Position numbers and translations under genes: made by a program
Shown here: positions 34,604 to 43,780 of the stretch, piece by piece
Position numbering within the stretch: position 1 is the first letter of the stretch
Layout: each line of letters begins with the position of its first letter
The notes under the pieces: generated by a model
Told to the model about the DNA's origin: nothing
The model's database searches: none
Seen by the model: only the letters and a program-made list of their open reading frames with translations
Source of the DNA: Jiangellales bacterium
GTDB lineage: Bacteria; Actinomycetota; Actinomycetes; Jiangellales; Jiangellaceae
Assembly (NCBI GenBank): GCA_030447955.1
Contig: JAUJNY010000001.1
Location: forward strand, 123,209 to 187,208
DNA length: 64,000 bases
Direction: 5' to 3'

Positions 34604-35394
34604 GGCCGCGCCGGGAGGGCTTCCGGCCGCGGCTGGTCGCCCTCGACGTCGACGGGACGGTGCTTGGCTACGACGGTTCGCTGTCGCCAGCCGTGCGCGC
34701 CGCGGTGCACGGCGTACGGGCGGGTGGAGCGCAGGTCGTGCTCGCCACCGGCCGGTCGCTGCATGCTGTCCGGCCGGTCGCCGCCGAGCTCGGCCTGGAC
34801 GACGGCTACCTCGTGTGCTCCAACGGCGCCGTGGTCGCCGACATGGACGGGGGACCGCTGCGAGTCGTGACCTTCGACGCGAGCGCGCCGGTGCGCTTCT
34901 TCGCCGACCAGGTGCCCGACGCGCTGTTGGCCGTGGAGGAGCTGGGCGTCGGATACCGCGTCACCGGGGAGTTTCCCGCTGGGGAGCTGAGGGGAGCGAT
35001 CAGCGTCGTGTCACCCGAGGCGCTGCTCGCCGGACCGGTGACCCGCTTAGTGGTGCGCTGGCCCGACGGGGACCGTGACCGGCTGCTCCGCCTCGCCAGC
35101 GCAGCGGGCCTGCACGGAGTCGACTACGTCATCGGATACACGGCCTGGCTCGACGTCATGCCCGCCGGGGTGTCCAAGGCTTCGGGCCTGGAGGACGTAC
35201 GCCGGCGCCTGGGGACGCCGCCGGAGGCGACGCTCGCGGTCGGGGACGGCCACAACGACGTGGAGATGCTGCGCTGGGCGGCGTACGGGGTCGCGATGGG
35301 TCAGGCGCCACCGGACGTACGTGCTGCCGCCGACGCGCTCGCCCCTCCGGTCGACGCGGACGGCCTGGCGCACGTGCTGGCCCCGTGGATCTGA
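34600..35394 (+). CDS. HAD-family hydrolase, Cof-like (1)
   Basis: A 264-residue Cof-type HAD phosphatase. Motif I is DVDGTVL, motif II VLATGR, and motifs III/IV K ([11 protein letters not shown]) with [12 protein letters not shown]2-type cap lies between. The start GTG 34600 overlaps the serS TGA; longer reading upstream is antisense-like noise over serS. Substrate unknown, likely a sugar phosphate or flavin phosphate. Confidence 0.9.
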   Translation: MRPRREGFRPRLVALDVDGTVLGYDGSLSPAVRAAVHGVRAGGAQVVLATGRSLHAVRPVAAELGLDDGYLVCSNGAVVADMDGGPLRVVTFDASAPVRFFADQVPDALLAVEELGVGYRVTGEFPAGELRGAISVVSPEALLAGPVTRLVVRWPDGDRDRLLRLASAAGLHGVDYVIGYTAWLDVMPAGVSKASGLEDVRRRLGTPPEATLAVGDGHNDVEMLRWAAYGVAMGQAPPDVRAAADALAPPVDADGLAHVLAPWI

Positions 35395-35434
35395 CCCCGT
35401 CCCCAGCGGCGGGGTGTTGCGCGAGGATGGGTCG

Positions 35435-36274
35435 GTGCCACCTCGACTCGTCGCGACGGACCTCGACGGCACCCTGGTCCGTTCCGACGGCACGGTGTCG
35501 GCGCGCACGGTGGCGGCACTGCAGCTGGCCCGAGCGGCCGGGGCCGAGGTGGTCTTCGTGACCGGACGACCGGTGCGCTGGATGTGGGACGTCGTACGCG
35601 ACACCGGTCTGGCCGGTCCGGCGGTGTGCTCCAACGGCGCGCTCAGCTACGACCTGGGGCGCCGGGAGGTCGTGGCGCGGTGCCTGCTCGACCCGGGCAC
35701 GGCTGTCGCCGTCGGCGAAGCCCTGCGTACGGCCGTGCCGGGGACGGCGTACGCGGTCGAGCAGGAGTCGGGCTTCGCCCGCGAGCGGGATTACCGGCCG
35801 CGCTACGACTGGGGCATGGAGCACCGGGTCGGCGAGCTGGGCGACCTGTGTGACGCGCCGCTGCTCAAGCTGCTCGCCCGGCACGAGGAGCTCGGATCCC
35901 GCGAGCTGAGTGCCGCCGCGGCACCGGTCCTGGACGGGAAGGTCAGCGTCACCTGGTCAGGAGCGGCCGGCCAGGGCCTGCTGGAGATCGCGGCCCCGGG
36001 CGTCAACAAGGCGGCGGCGCTGTCCCGGATCGCCGCCGGGTACGGGATCGCCGCGGCGGACGTGGTGGCGTTCGGGGACATGCCGAACGACCTGGAGCTG
36101 CTGGCCTGGGCCGGGACCTCGTACGCGATGGCGAATGCCTATCCCGAGGTCATCGCGGCGGCGGGGCAGCTGGCGCCGTCCAACGACGAGGACGGGGTCG
36201 CTCAGGTGCTCGAGGAGCTCTTCGACCCCGCTCCTCAGCGGTATCAGAGGTACATGCCGCCCGAGCCCGGCTGA
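35435..36274 (+). CDS. HAD-family hydrolase, Cof-like (2)
   Basis: A 279-residue Cof-type HAD phosphatase and paralogue of the previous gene. Motif I DLDGTLV, motif II FVTGRP, then GVNKAAALSRIA and GDMPNDLELL. GTG 35435 (VPPRLVATDLDGT) is preferred; GTG 35414 is in frame. Its 3' end overlaps the convergent bpa gene by 31 bases. Substrate unknown. Confidence 0.9.
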   Translation: MPPRLVATDLDGTLVRSDGTVSARTVAALQLARAAGAEVVFVTGRPVRWMWDVVRDTGLAGPAVCSNGALSYDLGRREVVARCLLDPGTAVAVGEALRTAVPGTAYAVEQESGFARERDYRPRYDWGMEHRVGELGDLCDAPLLKLLARHEELGSRELSAAAAPVLDGKVSVTWSGAAGQGLLEIAAPGVNKAAALSRIAAGYGIAAADVVAFGDMPNDLELLAWAGTSYAMANAYPEVIAAAGQLAPSNDEDGVAQVLEELFDPAPQRYQRYMPPEPG

Positions 36275-36861
36275 CCCGCATCGGGCTCCTCCGGTCCTCC
36301 GGACCCTGCTGGCCCAGCCGGCACGCCGGATGCGGTGAGGCCCCGACGCATCTGCTCGAGCTGGGCGCGGGCGGCCATCTGCTGGGCGACCAGTGTGGTC
36401 TGGATGCCCTGGAACAGGCCTTCCAGCCAGCCGACGAGCTGCGCCTGGGCGATGCGCAGCTCGGCCTCACTGGGCAGCTCGTCCGCGGTGAAGGGCCGGG
36501 AGAGCCGGTCGAGCTCGTCGTCCAGCTCGGGGGCCAGCCCCGCCTTGAGCTCGGCGATGGCCGAGCAGTGGATCTCCCGCAGCCGGAGCCGGCTCGCCTC
36601 GTCGAGGGTCGCCCCCTTGCCGTCCTCGAGCAGCTGCTTGATCATGCTGGCGACCCGGATGACCTTGGCCGGTTGCTCGACGAGGTCGGTGATCGAGCGG
36701 CGCTGGCCGGGCGCGGCTTCCCCCTGCTCCGGCTGCTCGCTGCTGGGGGCTGTCGGGCCCTCGACGGCCATGCCGTCCGGCCCGACGACGACGACACGTG
36801 GCGGCTCTCCCGGGGCGGGGGCTGGACTGGCCTGCGGCTCACGCGGATCCGGCTCACTCAT
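36244..36861 (-). CDS. bpa: Bacterial proteasome activator Bpa/PafE
   Basis: A 205-residue Bpa, an ATP-independent ring-shaped activator that opens the 20S proteasome. The helical core RRSITDLVEQPAKVIRVASM, IKQLLEDGKGATLDEASR and LFQGIQTTLVAQQMAARAQL matches the family, flanked by disordered Pro/Gly/Glu tails. The C-terminus ends in GGMYL, equivalent to the GQYL tail that docks into the proteasome. It implies proteasome genes elsewhere. ATG 36861; an upstream in-frame start exists but adds non-family sequence. Confidence 0.93.
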   Translation of the reverse strand: MSEPDPREPQASPAPAPGEPPRVVVVGPDGMAVEGPTAPSSEQPEQGEAAPGQRRSITDLVEQPAKVIRVASMIKQLLEDGKGATLDEASRLRLREIHCSAIAELKAGLAPELDDELDRLSRPFTADELPSEAELRIAQAQLVGWLEGLFQGIQTTLVAQQMAARAQLEQMRRGLTASGVPAGPAGSGGPEEPDAGQPGSGGMYL

Positions 36862-36904
36862 TTCCCCATCCTCCCCCAGCGGTCGCCGCCCGACCACCCC
36901 CGGG

Positions 36905-37013
36905 CCTCACCCGGTCCGGCCACCCCTCACCCGGCCCGCCCCTCACCCGGTCCGGCCCCCCCCTCACCCGGTCCGACCCCCCCTCACCTGGCGCGCAGAC
37001 CGGGTGAGGGGGG
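36905..37013. repeat. CTCACCCGGTCCGG tandem array ending in a hairpin
   Basis: From 36905 to 36990 a unit of about 17-20 bp (CCCCTCACCCGGTCCGGC and variants) is repeated five times upstream of bpa. An inverted copy at 37000-37013 pairs with the last unit (36978-36991), one mismatch, giving a 14-bp stem and 8-base loop. The region is non-coding. Confidence 0.8.
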
Positions 37014-37102
37014 CCCAGGGTGGTAGACGTGGTCATTCCCCTAGCAGGTGGCGTCCTTATTCGCTTGCTGGCTCCACGGTGGGGCGCCAGGCTGCGTCGG
37101 CC

Positions 37103-38145
37103 ATGTGCCCCGACCTGCCCGCTGACGCCGCCCATCGCACGGCCTCGCCGCACGGAGGGGCCACGCAGCCCCTGGGCGAGACCGCGCTCCCGGCCGGCCA
37201 CCGTCTCCGTCGTCCCACCGAGGCCGACATCCCCGCGATCCTCGCCGTGGTGGCGGCTGCCGACGTGGCAGTGCTCGGTGAGGTCGACTTCACCACCGAG
37301 GACGTCCGTGACGCGCTCGCCGCGCCCAACCAGAGCCCGCAGCATGACCACTGGGTGGTGGAAGGCCCGGGCGGCACGCTGGTGGGCTGGGGATATCTGC
37401 AGAACCACTACGGCGGCGGCACCGAGGACTTCGACGTCTACCCGCATCCGGACGCCGACCCGTCGGTTCGCGCCGTGCTCCTCGACCTGCTGCTGTCGCG
37501 TATCGCCGAGCGTGCGGGCCGCGGCCGGCCGCCCCGTTGCTGGCAGCCACCGGTGTCGTGGTGGGGGACGACGCTTGGCTGAGTGTGCTGCTGGAGCGGG
37601 ACTTCGAGGTCGTACGCCGGTTCAGCCGGATGTCGGTGCCGCTGTCGCCCGGACGGCCGCACCCGCAGCCGCCGCCGGGGGTGAGCCTGCGTTCCTTCGA
37701 CCCTAGCCCCGAACAGGACTGGGCCGACTGGCACCGGGTGCGGGTCGCGTCGTTCGATGAGCACTGGGGCGAGCAACCGCGGACGGTGGAGGCGCTGCGG
37801 ACCCAGGCGGAGTCCGAGAGCGGACAGCCCTACGACCGGTGGTGGTTCGCCGACCTCGATGGTCGGCCGGTGGGGGTGCTCCAGTCCAGCGCGCAGGCGT
37901 ACGAGCAGAACCAGGGGTGGGTGCGCACCCTGGGGGTGACGGCCGAGGCGCGGGGGCGCGGCATCGGTCGGCTGCTGCTCGAGCACGCCCTGGCCGCGTA
38001 CGCCGCGGACGGCCGGACAAGTGCCGAGCTTGGGGTTGACACCGCCAACGTCACGGGAGCGCTGCGGCTATATGAGTCCGTCGGCATGAAGACGACGTTC
38101 CAGGCCGCCATCCTGCAGCGCGAGATCCGCTCCGTCTCGCCTTGA
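37103..38145 (+). pseudogene. Tandem-GNAT acetyltransferase, frameshifted
   Basis: Two GNAT domains lie in different frames. The first (LRRPTEADIPAILAVVAAAD, VVEGPGGTLVGWGYLQN) runs from ATG 37103 and loses homology at about 37515-37535, reaching a stop at 37582. The second starts in the next frame as PLLAATGVVVGDDAWLSVLL and continues to 38145 with RTLGVTAEARGRGIGRLLLE and TANVTGALRLYESVG (acetyl-CoA loop). A single lost base in the GC-rich stretch GCGGCCGGCCGCCCC (about 37521-37535) would join them into about 347 residues. Double-GNAT enzymes include mycothiol synthase, but MshD identity is not shown. Error or real mutation is unresolved. Confidence 0.82.
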
Positions 38146-38215
38146 GCTGATGTGGGCCGCGTCGGCCCTGAATCGTGGCGCCCAGTCTGGGATCCCGGAG
38201 CTATCCGCTCAGCAG

Positions 38216-38288
38216 GGTCGTGAAGATCGTCGGGTGCAGTGACCCGCCGGGGTATGCACGCTCCCGCTACCCGACGATCTTCACGACC
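38216..38288. repeat. REP-like inverted repeat, copy 1
   Basis: Arms of 20 bp, GGTCGTGAAGATCGTCGGGT (38216-38235) and its exact complement (38269-38288), enclose 33 bases. It lies between the convergent GNAT and FtsX genes. The left arm is identical to the one at 42436-42455. Confidence 0.92.
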
Positions 38289-38327
38289 GCTTGGGTTCGG
38301 CGGGCGGGCTGGTTTGGGGACGGACGC

Positions 38328-41069
38328 TCACTCCGCCCGTCGGACGAGCGGCAGGCGGCTGGGGGTGAACGCCGCCGCGACCAGGACGGCCAGCGCGGGG
38401 ACGGCGATGCCGGTGAGGGCGAGGTTGGCCCACGGCACCGCGTACTCCGGCGCTCCCGTGGTGGGCCAGATGGCCCAGCCGGTGGCCGCGCCGAGAGCGA
38501 GCCCGAGCAGGCAACCGAGCCCTCCGATGAGCAACGCCTGGGCCGCAGCAAGGGCGCGCCGCCGGCGCGGTGGCGCGCCGATGGCCGCCAAGGTGGCGAG
38601 ATCCGCCCTGCCCTCGGCCGCGGACAAAGCCACGGAGATCGCGACACCGAGCAGGGTCACCAGGGCGCTGCCCGCGGCGAGGGCGAGCAACGCCAGCGCG
38701 TACGTGCGGTCGAAGCCTTCCTCGAACTCGATAGTGGCACCGCTGCCGCCTGCCGCAGCCGTCAGCTCGTCGCGTTCGACCTGAGTCAGCTCATGGTCGG
38801 GCATGAGCAGCGCACCGGTCGTCCGCGTCGGGAGCCCGAGCTCGCTGGCGCGGGTCGCGGGGAGGACCACGCCGGGCAGCCAGCGGTAGTCCAGCGGCCG
38901 CTCGACCACGACGGCGGGCACCTTGGCCGGGTCGCCGCGCCTGCCCACGGGCAGCCGTACGGCGCCGTCCTCGTCCACGGTTCCGGGGTGGAAGACCACG
39001 GCAGACCCAGCCGCTAATGCCTGCCCGGCTGCGTCGGTGCCGGCGCCGTCGGTGAGCACATCCACCAGCGCCGCGTCGCCGACGGCGACCTCGGTCTGCA
39101 TGGCGATACAGCCCCCGCAGCGAGGCGGACCGAGCCGCACCCAGGCGTAAAGCACGTCCCGCTGTGAAGGCGCGCGGCCCTCGAGCGAGGGGGAGCCCCT
39201 GGACGACAGGTCCAAGGCGCTGTCGATGGGCGTGACTGTCGTGCCCGGTACTGCTCGAGCGGCCGCATCACTGACCTCGCGCAGCCAGTCCTCGTTGGCC
39301 GCGCTCAGCTGCGCCCCCGGCTGCACCAGCGCGGAACCGAGCGGAAGGCCAGGCGCCCAGTCCATCCGCGCCTTGTTCTCCACACCGAGGACGACGAAGG
39401 CCGCGACGACGGATGCAGCCACGGCCACGGTGATCGCGGTGGTGGCCGGACCGGTGCGGTGCCGGTGCCGGGCCGCGTCCCGGAAGGCCAGCCGAGCCGA
39501 CATTGGTAAGACCCGGCCGAGACGGGCGGTGACGGCGACGAGCGCGGGGATGGTCAGCACCAGACTGACGGCGACGAGTGCGAAGCCGCCGAGGATGAGG
39601 GCCACGGGAAGCGCGGGGGCGGGATCAGGGACGTACCTGCCCTCCGCGGCTTCGCTCAGCCGCCGCTGGTACGCGGCGAAGTCGCCGGCCAGCAGTACGG
39701 AGCCGATCGCGCCGATCACCAGGCCACCGGCGAGGAACACCAGCCCCAGCGCGGGTACGCGCGTCGATGCCTTCCCGGTCCGGAACCGGGCGGCCAGTGC
39801 GGCGATCGGGGTGAGGCGGGCGGCGCCGACAGCCGGCACTATCGCTGCGGCGAGGCCCGACAGCACACCGACCGTCCCCGCCAGGGCGAGCTCCGGCCAC
39901 CCGACCCGCCAACCCCCGATGCTGGCGTCCGCCACCCGTTCCCACAGCGGGGTGCCTACTACCGCTACCGCTGCGCCGCCGAGGAGGCCGAGCACGGCCC
40001 CGACGGCCCCGAGTAGGAGCCCCTGGGCGAGCACGATGCGCCGGACGTGCCTCGAGGTGCCGCCCTGCGCCTGGACGAGTCCCAGGTCACGGACCTGCCG
40101 CTTGGCACCCACCGCAAAGGCGGCTCCGGCGAGCAGCACGACCTCGAGCAGTCCGAGCCCTACGATCAAAGCGACCAGAGCAGCGGCTTGCAGGGTCTCT
40201 GTGCTGACGTTGGCACCCGATCCGTGGGGCTCGTAGTCCTCTGGATGCAGGAACACCTCCCGCGGTGTCAGGGCGACTCCGTGGCGGGCCAGTGACTGCG
40301 CGACGGTGAAGGCGTCCACCCCGTCTGCCAGGTCCACCAGCCAGGACCCCGGTTCTATCTCGCCGCTGCCGTACGGGTACCACCCGCCACGCGGTGCTCG
40401 CTCGTTCGCCGCCACGGCCAGTGCAGCGTCGGGGCGCGCGCCGACCAGGTCGCAGGACAGGCAGCCAGGGTCCACCGCCAGGCCCACGACCTCGGCACTC
40501 GGCCCGCCCGGGAGTGCGACCGTCGCAGCGGCGACGAGGTCGCCGTCGTCGTCCAGCAGGTTGAGCCGCTCGGCCAGCGGCACGGTGACCACGACGTTGT
40601 CCCCGCCTGGCGCCGAGCCGGCCAGCATGTCGAGAGTCCCGTTGGTCATGGGGTCGTCGGCGTAGGTGGCGAGATCTGTGTCGATGGCACCCTCGTCGGT
40701 CACCAGCCGGATGGTCCGTCGGCTGGGGATCTTGACGAACCGGGAGCCGGTAGGGAGCAACGCGGCGAGGTCGACCTCGCGATTCGGGTCGCGTTCGACG
40801 TTGCGCACGCTGCCGTAGTAGCCGCCGTACGACGTCGGCTGGTAATGGGGCAGCCGCTCGTACGGCGTCACGGCGACGACGGCTTCAGCCGGGCCCAGCA
40901 GCCGTTCGGTACGCGCCGCGGGGTTGTCCCCGATCGTGCGGTACAGCATGTCGGTCGTCGTCGCACCGGCGACCGGGACACCGACCAGCAGCGCCACCAG
41001 CAGGGAACGGCCGGGGCTGCGGCGGGCCGAGCGCACGGCGATGCGCAAGGCCGGACGCCATCCGGTCAT
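38328..41069 (-). CDS. FtsX/MacB-type ABC transporter permease
   Basis: A 913-residue permease with two FtsX-like domains. Residues about 20-40 are the first helix; three-helix FtsX blocks lie around 300-430 and 785-905 (AALVALIVGLGLLEVVLLAG, LLALAAGSALVTLLGVAISV, AAQALLIGGLGCLLGLALGA) with extra helices and a long external part between. Works with the ATPase encoded immediately upstream (4-base overlap). Such systems export lipoproteins or peptides or resist antimicrobials; the cargo is unknown. Confidence 0.9.
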   Translation of the reverse strand: MTGWRPALRIAVRSARRSPGRSLLVALLVGVPVAGATTTDMLYRTIGDNPAARTERLLGPAEAVVAVTPYERLPHYQPTSYGGYYGSVRNVERDPNREVDLAALLPTGSRFVKIPSRRTIRLVTDEGAIDTDLATYADDPMTNGTLDMLAGSAPGGDNVVVTVPLAERLNLLDDDGDLVAAATVALPGGPSAEVVGLAVDPGCLSCDLVGARPDAALAVAANERAPRGGWYPYGSGEIEPGSWLVDLADGVDAFTVAQSLARHGVALTPREVFLHPEDYEPHGSGANVSTETLQAAALVALIVGLGLLEVVLLAGAAFAVGAKRQVRDLGLVQAQGGTSRHVRRIVLAQGLLLGAVGAVLGLLGGAAVAVVGTPLWERVADASIGGWRVGWPELALAGTVGVLSGLAAAIVPAVGAARLTPIAALAARFRTGKASTRVPALGLVFLAGGLVIGAIGSVLLAGDFAAYQRRLSEAAEGRYVPDPAPALPVALILGGFALVAVSLVLTIPALVAVTARLGRVLPMSARLAFRDAARHRHRTGPATTAITVAVAASVVAAFVVLGVENKARMDWAPGLPLGSALVQPGAQLSAANEDWLREVSDAAARAVPGTTVTPIDSALDLSSRGSPSLEGRAPSQRDVLYAWVRLGPPRCGGCIAMQTEVAVGDAALVDVLTDGAGTDAAGQALAAGSAVVFHPGTVDEDGAVRLPVGRRGDPAKVPAVVVERPLDYRWLPGVVLPATRASELGLPTRTTGALLMPDHELTQVERDELTAAAGGSGATIEFEEGFDRTYALALLALAAGSALVTLLGVAISVALSAAEGRADLATLAAIGAPPRRRRALAAAQALLIGGLGCLLGLALGAATGWAIWPTTGAPEYAVPWANLALTGIAVPALAVLVAAAFTPSRLPLVRRAE

Positions 41070-41788
41070 CGACGCTCCCCGAGCAGCGCCTCGACCGGGG
41101 TGGCGTACCCCGTCTCGTCGATCATCGTGCCGTCGCGGAGGAAGACGACCCGGTCGGCCCAGGCGGCGTGGCGGGCCTCGTGGGTGACGAGCACGCCGCT
41201 GGAGCCGGCGTCGCAGCGGGCGCGCAGCAGCCGCAGCACCGCCTCACCGGTCTGCGAGTCGAGCGCACCGGTGGGCTCGTCGGCGAGCACGAGGCGGCGG
41301 GGGCCGACCAGGGCGCGGGCGATTGCGGTGCGCTGCTGTTGACCGCCGGACATCTCGTCGGGGAAGCGGTCGGCGAGATCGGCGACGCCTACTTCCTCCA
41401 GGGCGGTCAACGCCTCTGCCCGGGCGGCGCGCGAGCGGACCCCGTCCAGCTCCCGGGGCAGCATCACGTTCTCGACGGCGGTCAGCGCGGGGATGAGGTT
41501 GAGGTCCTGGAAGACGTACCCCACCGATCGACGCCGGACCGCGGCCAGGTCCCGCTTACTCAGCGCCGCCAGGTCGGTGCCCTCGACGAGGACGTTTCCG
41601 CTGGTCGGGGCGTCCAGACCGCCGGCGAGTTGAAGCAGCGTGGACTTGCCCGATCCGCTCGGCCCCATCACCGCGACGAGCTCGCGGGCGCCGACGCTTA
41701 GTGTGACGCCGCGCAGCGCGTGCACCGCCGTGTCACCGGAGCCGTGGACGCGGGAGACGTCCCGCAGCTCCAGTACCGGGGCGCTCAT
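41066..41788 (-). CDS. ABC transporter ATPase (MacB/LolD type)
   Basis: A 240-residue ATPase. Walker A GPSGSGKST, Q-loop VFQDLNLIPALTAVENVMLP, signature MSGGQQQRTAIARAL, Walker B LVLADEPTGALD and H-loop VTHEARHAAWADRVV are all intact. It overlaps both the permease and the PadR gene by 4 bases, so the three form one transcript. Confidence 0.95.
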   Translation of the reverse strand: MSAPVLELRDVSRVHGSGDTAVHALRGVTLSVGARELVAVMGPSGSGKSTLLQLAGGLDAPTSGNVLVEGTDLAALSKRDLAAVRRRSVGYVFQDLNLIPALTAVENVMLPRELDGVRSRAARAEALTALEEVGVADLADRFPDEMSGGQQQRTAIARALVGPRRLVLADEPTGALDSQTGEAVLRLLRARCDAGSSGVLVTHEARHAAWADRVVFLRDGTMIDETGYATPVEALLGERR

Positions 41789-42360
41789 CGCGCATCCTCC
41801 CGCGCGCGGGTAGGCACGGGGGCCTGCTCGGTGATCGGCTCGAGTCGACCCAGCCGGGCCAGCCGGGACTCGCAGTGGTCGAGCCAGCGGACCTCGGCTT
41901 CTGCCTGGAAGATCATCGCCTCCAGCACGAGCAGCCAGGCGTGGTCGTCCTCACCGGCGCGGACCTTGAGCCGGGTGAGGTCCTGCAGCGATCGCAGCGT
42001 TGCGGTGCGCTGGGTCTGCACCACCGCCCGGATGTCGACGCCGGGCGTCGTGAGCGCGAGCGCCAACTTGATCGCCAGCTCGTCGCGGGGACGGTCGGCA
42101 CGCTGCACCGGCGTGGCGAACCAGCTGGCCACCTCGGCGCGGCCGGTGTCGGTGATCAGGTAGGTGACTCGACCGTCCGCGTCGGCCTCGCCGACGGGTC
42201 GCACCAGCCCGTCCCGCTCCAACCGGGCCAGCGTCGTGTACACCTGCCCGACGTTGAGTGGCCAGGTCGTACCGGTGGCCGACTCGAACTCACTGCGTAG
42301 CTGGTAGCCGTAGCGGGGCCCGCGCTCAAGCAGGGCCAGCAGGCCGTGACGGATGCTCAT
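41785..42360 (-). CDS. PadR-family transcriptional regulator
   Basis: A 191-residue PadR regulator. The N-terminal winged helix (SIRHGLLALLERGPRYGYQL, VGQVYTTLARLERDGLVRPV, GRVTYLITDTGRAEVASW) is followed by a C-terminal helical dimerisation domain. PadR proteins next to ABC exporters usually repress them and respond to the exported compound. A 10-bp palindrome lies 10 bases before its start. Confidence 0.92.
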   Translation of the reverse strand: MSIRHGLLALLERGPRYGYQLRSEFESATGTTWPLNVGQVYTTLARLERDGLVRPVGEADADGRVTYLITDTGRAEVASWFATPVQRADRPRDELAIKLALALTTPGVDIRAVVQTQRTATLRSLQDLTRLKVRAGEDDHAWLLVLEAMIFQAEAEVRWLDHCESRLARLGRLEPITEQAPVPTRAREDAR

Positions 42361-42369
42361 GACTACGCA

Positions 42370-42379
42370 GTATGCATAC
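42370..42379. promoter_or_regulatory. Palindromic operator candidate for PadR
   Basis: The perfect palindrome GTATGCATAC sits 10 bases upstream of the padR ATG, a fitting place for autoregulation. It is AT-richer than its surroundings. PadR sites are usually short ATG/CAT inverted repeats, which this resembles. Confidence 0.45.
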
Positions 42380-42435
42380 GCGGTAAGTAGCCGTCAACGC
42401 TCCGCCTAGGACATGTCGCGGCGCCGCCTCAGCGG

Positions 42436-42504
42436 GGTCGTGAAGATCGTCGGGTAGCCGCACCGGGCGTCGCCCCGCGGGGCGACCCACCGGACGATCT
42501 TCAC
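42436..42504. repeat. REP-like inverted repeat, copy 2
   Basis: The left arm 42436-42455 equals copy 1 (20 of 20 bases). The right arm is diverged: core GACGATCTTCAC (42493-42504) pairs with 42440-42451. The interior has its own perfect 18-bp palindrome (42469-42486). It lies between the divergent padR and aminotransferase genes. Confidence 0.88.
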
Positions 42505-42566
42505 AATCCCCGCGTTGGTCAAGCCAGGGCCGCGCGGTCACCGATCGGGGCCTAGGCTCGCCGGCC

Positions 42567-43772
42567 ATGGGCTTCGACGTGACGCGGGTCCGGCCGCTGT
42601 ACCCCGCGCTGGGCGACGGACGCGCCTGGTTGGACGGCGCTGCCGGCACCCAGGTGCCGTACGCGGTCATCGACGCGGTCGCCGACGCCTATCGCGGTGG
42701 GCTGGGCAACGTGCACGCGGCGTTCCCGGCCAGCGCGCGCTCCGACGGCATCGTCGCGGAGGCGCGGCGGGCAGTGGCCGACCTGGTCGGGGGCGAGGCG
42801 GCCGGGGTGGTGCTGGGTCCGACGATGACGGCGCTGACGTACCGCTTCGCGACCGCACTCGCCCGCAGCTGGCAGCCCGGCGACGAGATCGTGGTCTCCC
42901 GCCTCGACCACGACGCCAACGTACGGCCGTGGCTGCAGGCGGCGGCGCGCTCGGGGGCGACCGTGCGCTGGGCCGAGGTCGACACCGCGACCGGCGAGCT
43001 GCCGGCCGAGCAGTACGACGGCCTGGTCGGCGAGCGCACCCGGCTGGTGGCGGTCACCGCCGCCAGCAACGTGCTGGGCACCCGCCCCGACGTGGCGGCG
43101 ATCGCCAAGCGAGCGCACTCGGTCGGGGCACTGCTCTACATCGACGGGGTCCACTCCACCCCGCACGTCCCGGTGGACATCGCCGCGCTGGGCGCTGACC
43201 TGTACGCCACCAGCTCCTACAAGTGGTCGGGCCCGCACCTGGCGGCGGTGGTCGCCGACCCCGCGCTGCTCGACACGCTGCACCCCGACAAGCTCGCGTG
43301 CTCACCGGACACGGTGCCCGAGCGCTTCGAACTCGGCACACTGCCGCTGGCCGACCTGGCCGGGCTAACCGCGGCCGTCGACCACCTCGCCGACCTTGAC
43401 GACGCTGCCCAGGGAAGCCGCCGCCAGCGGGTGCTGACGTCGATGGCGGCGGTTCAGGCGTACGAGGAGGACCTGCTCGCCGAGCTGCTCGGCGCCCTGG
43501 CGGACATGCCTCAGGTGACGACGTACGGCCGTCCGGCCCGGCGTACCGCCACCGTGTGGTTCCGGGTGGCGGGCCACTCTCCAGCCGACGTCGCCCGCCA
43601 TCTCGCGGAGGTCGGCGTCAACGTGTGGCACGGGCACAACTACGCCTGGGAGGTGGCCGGTGCCCTGGGCATCCGGGATGACGGCGGAGCCGTACGGGCG
43701 GGCCTGGTCCACTACAACGACCGCTCCGACGCGGAGCAACTGCTCGCCGGGCTCGCCGCGCTGGCGCCGTAG
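42567..43772 (+). CDS. Class-V aminotransferase, cysteine desulfurase-like
   Basis: A 401-residue PLP enzyme of the 'cysteine desulfurase-like' subgroup. The PLP lysine is in SSYKWSGPH; VSRLDHDANVRPWLQAA and VLLYIDGVHSTPH-type blocks (LLYIDGVHSTPHVPVD) are present. The C-terminal domain includes NVWHGHNYAWEV. The usual active-site cysteine loop of IscS/SufS is not clear, so the substrate is uncertain. ATG 42567. Confidence 0.88.
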   Translation: MGFDVTRVRPLYPALGDGRAWLDGAAGTQVPYAVIDAVADAYRGGLGNVHAAFPASARSDGIVAEARRAVADLVGGEAAGVVLGPTMTALTYRFATALARSWQPGDEIVVSRLDHDANVRPWLQAAARSGATVRWAEVDTATGELPAEQYDGLVGERTRLVAVTAASNVLGTRPDVAAIAKRAHSVGALLYIDGVHSTPHVPVDIAALGADLYATSSYKWSGPHLAAVVADPALLDTLHPDKLACSPDTVPERFELGTLPLADLAGLTAAVDHLADLDDAAQGSRRQRVLTSMAAVQAYEEDLLAELLGALADMPQVTTYGRPARRTATVWFRVAGHSPADVARHLAEVGVNVWHGHNYAWEVAGALGIRDDGGAVRAGLVHYNDRSDAEQLLAGLAALAP

Positions 43773-43780
43773 GAGCAGGC

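Noticed and set aside
36896-37013. Possible CRISPR array in the short tandem repeats upstream of bpa
   Set aside because: Units are only 17-20 bp, contiguous without unique spacers, and no cas gene is nearby.
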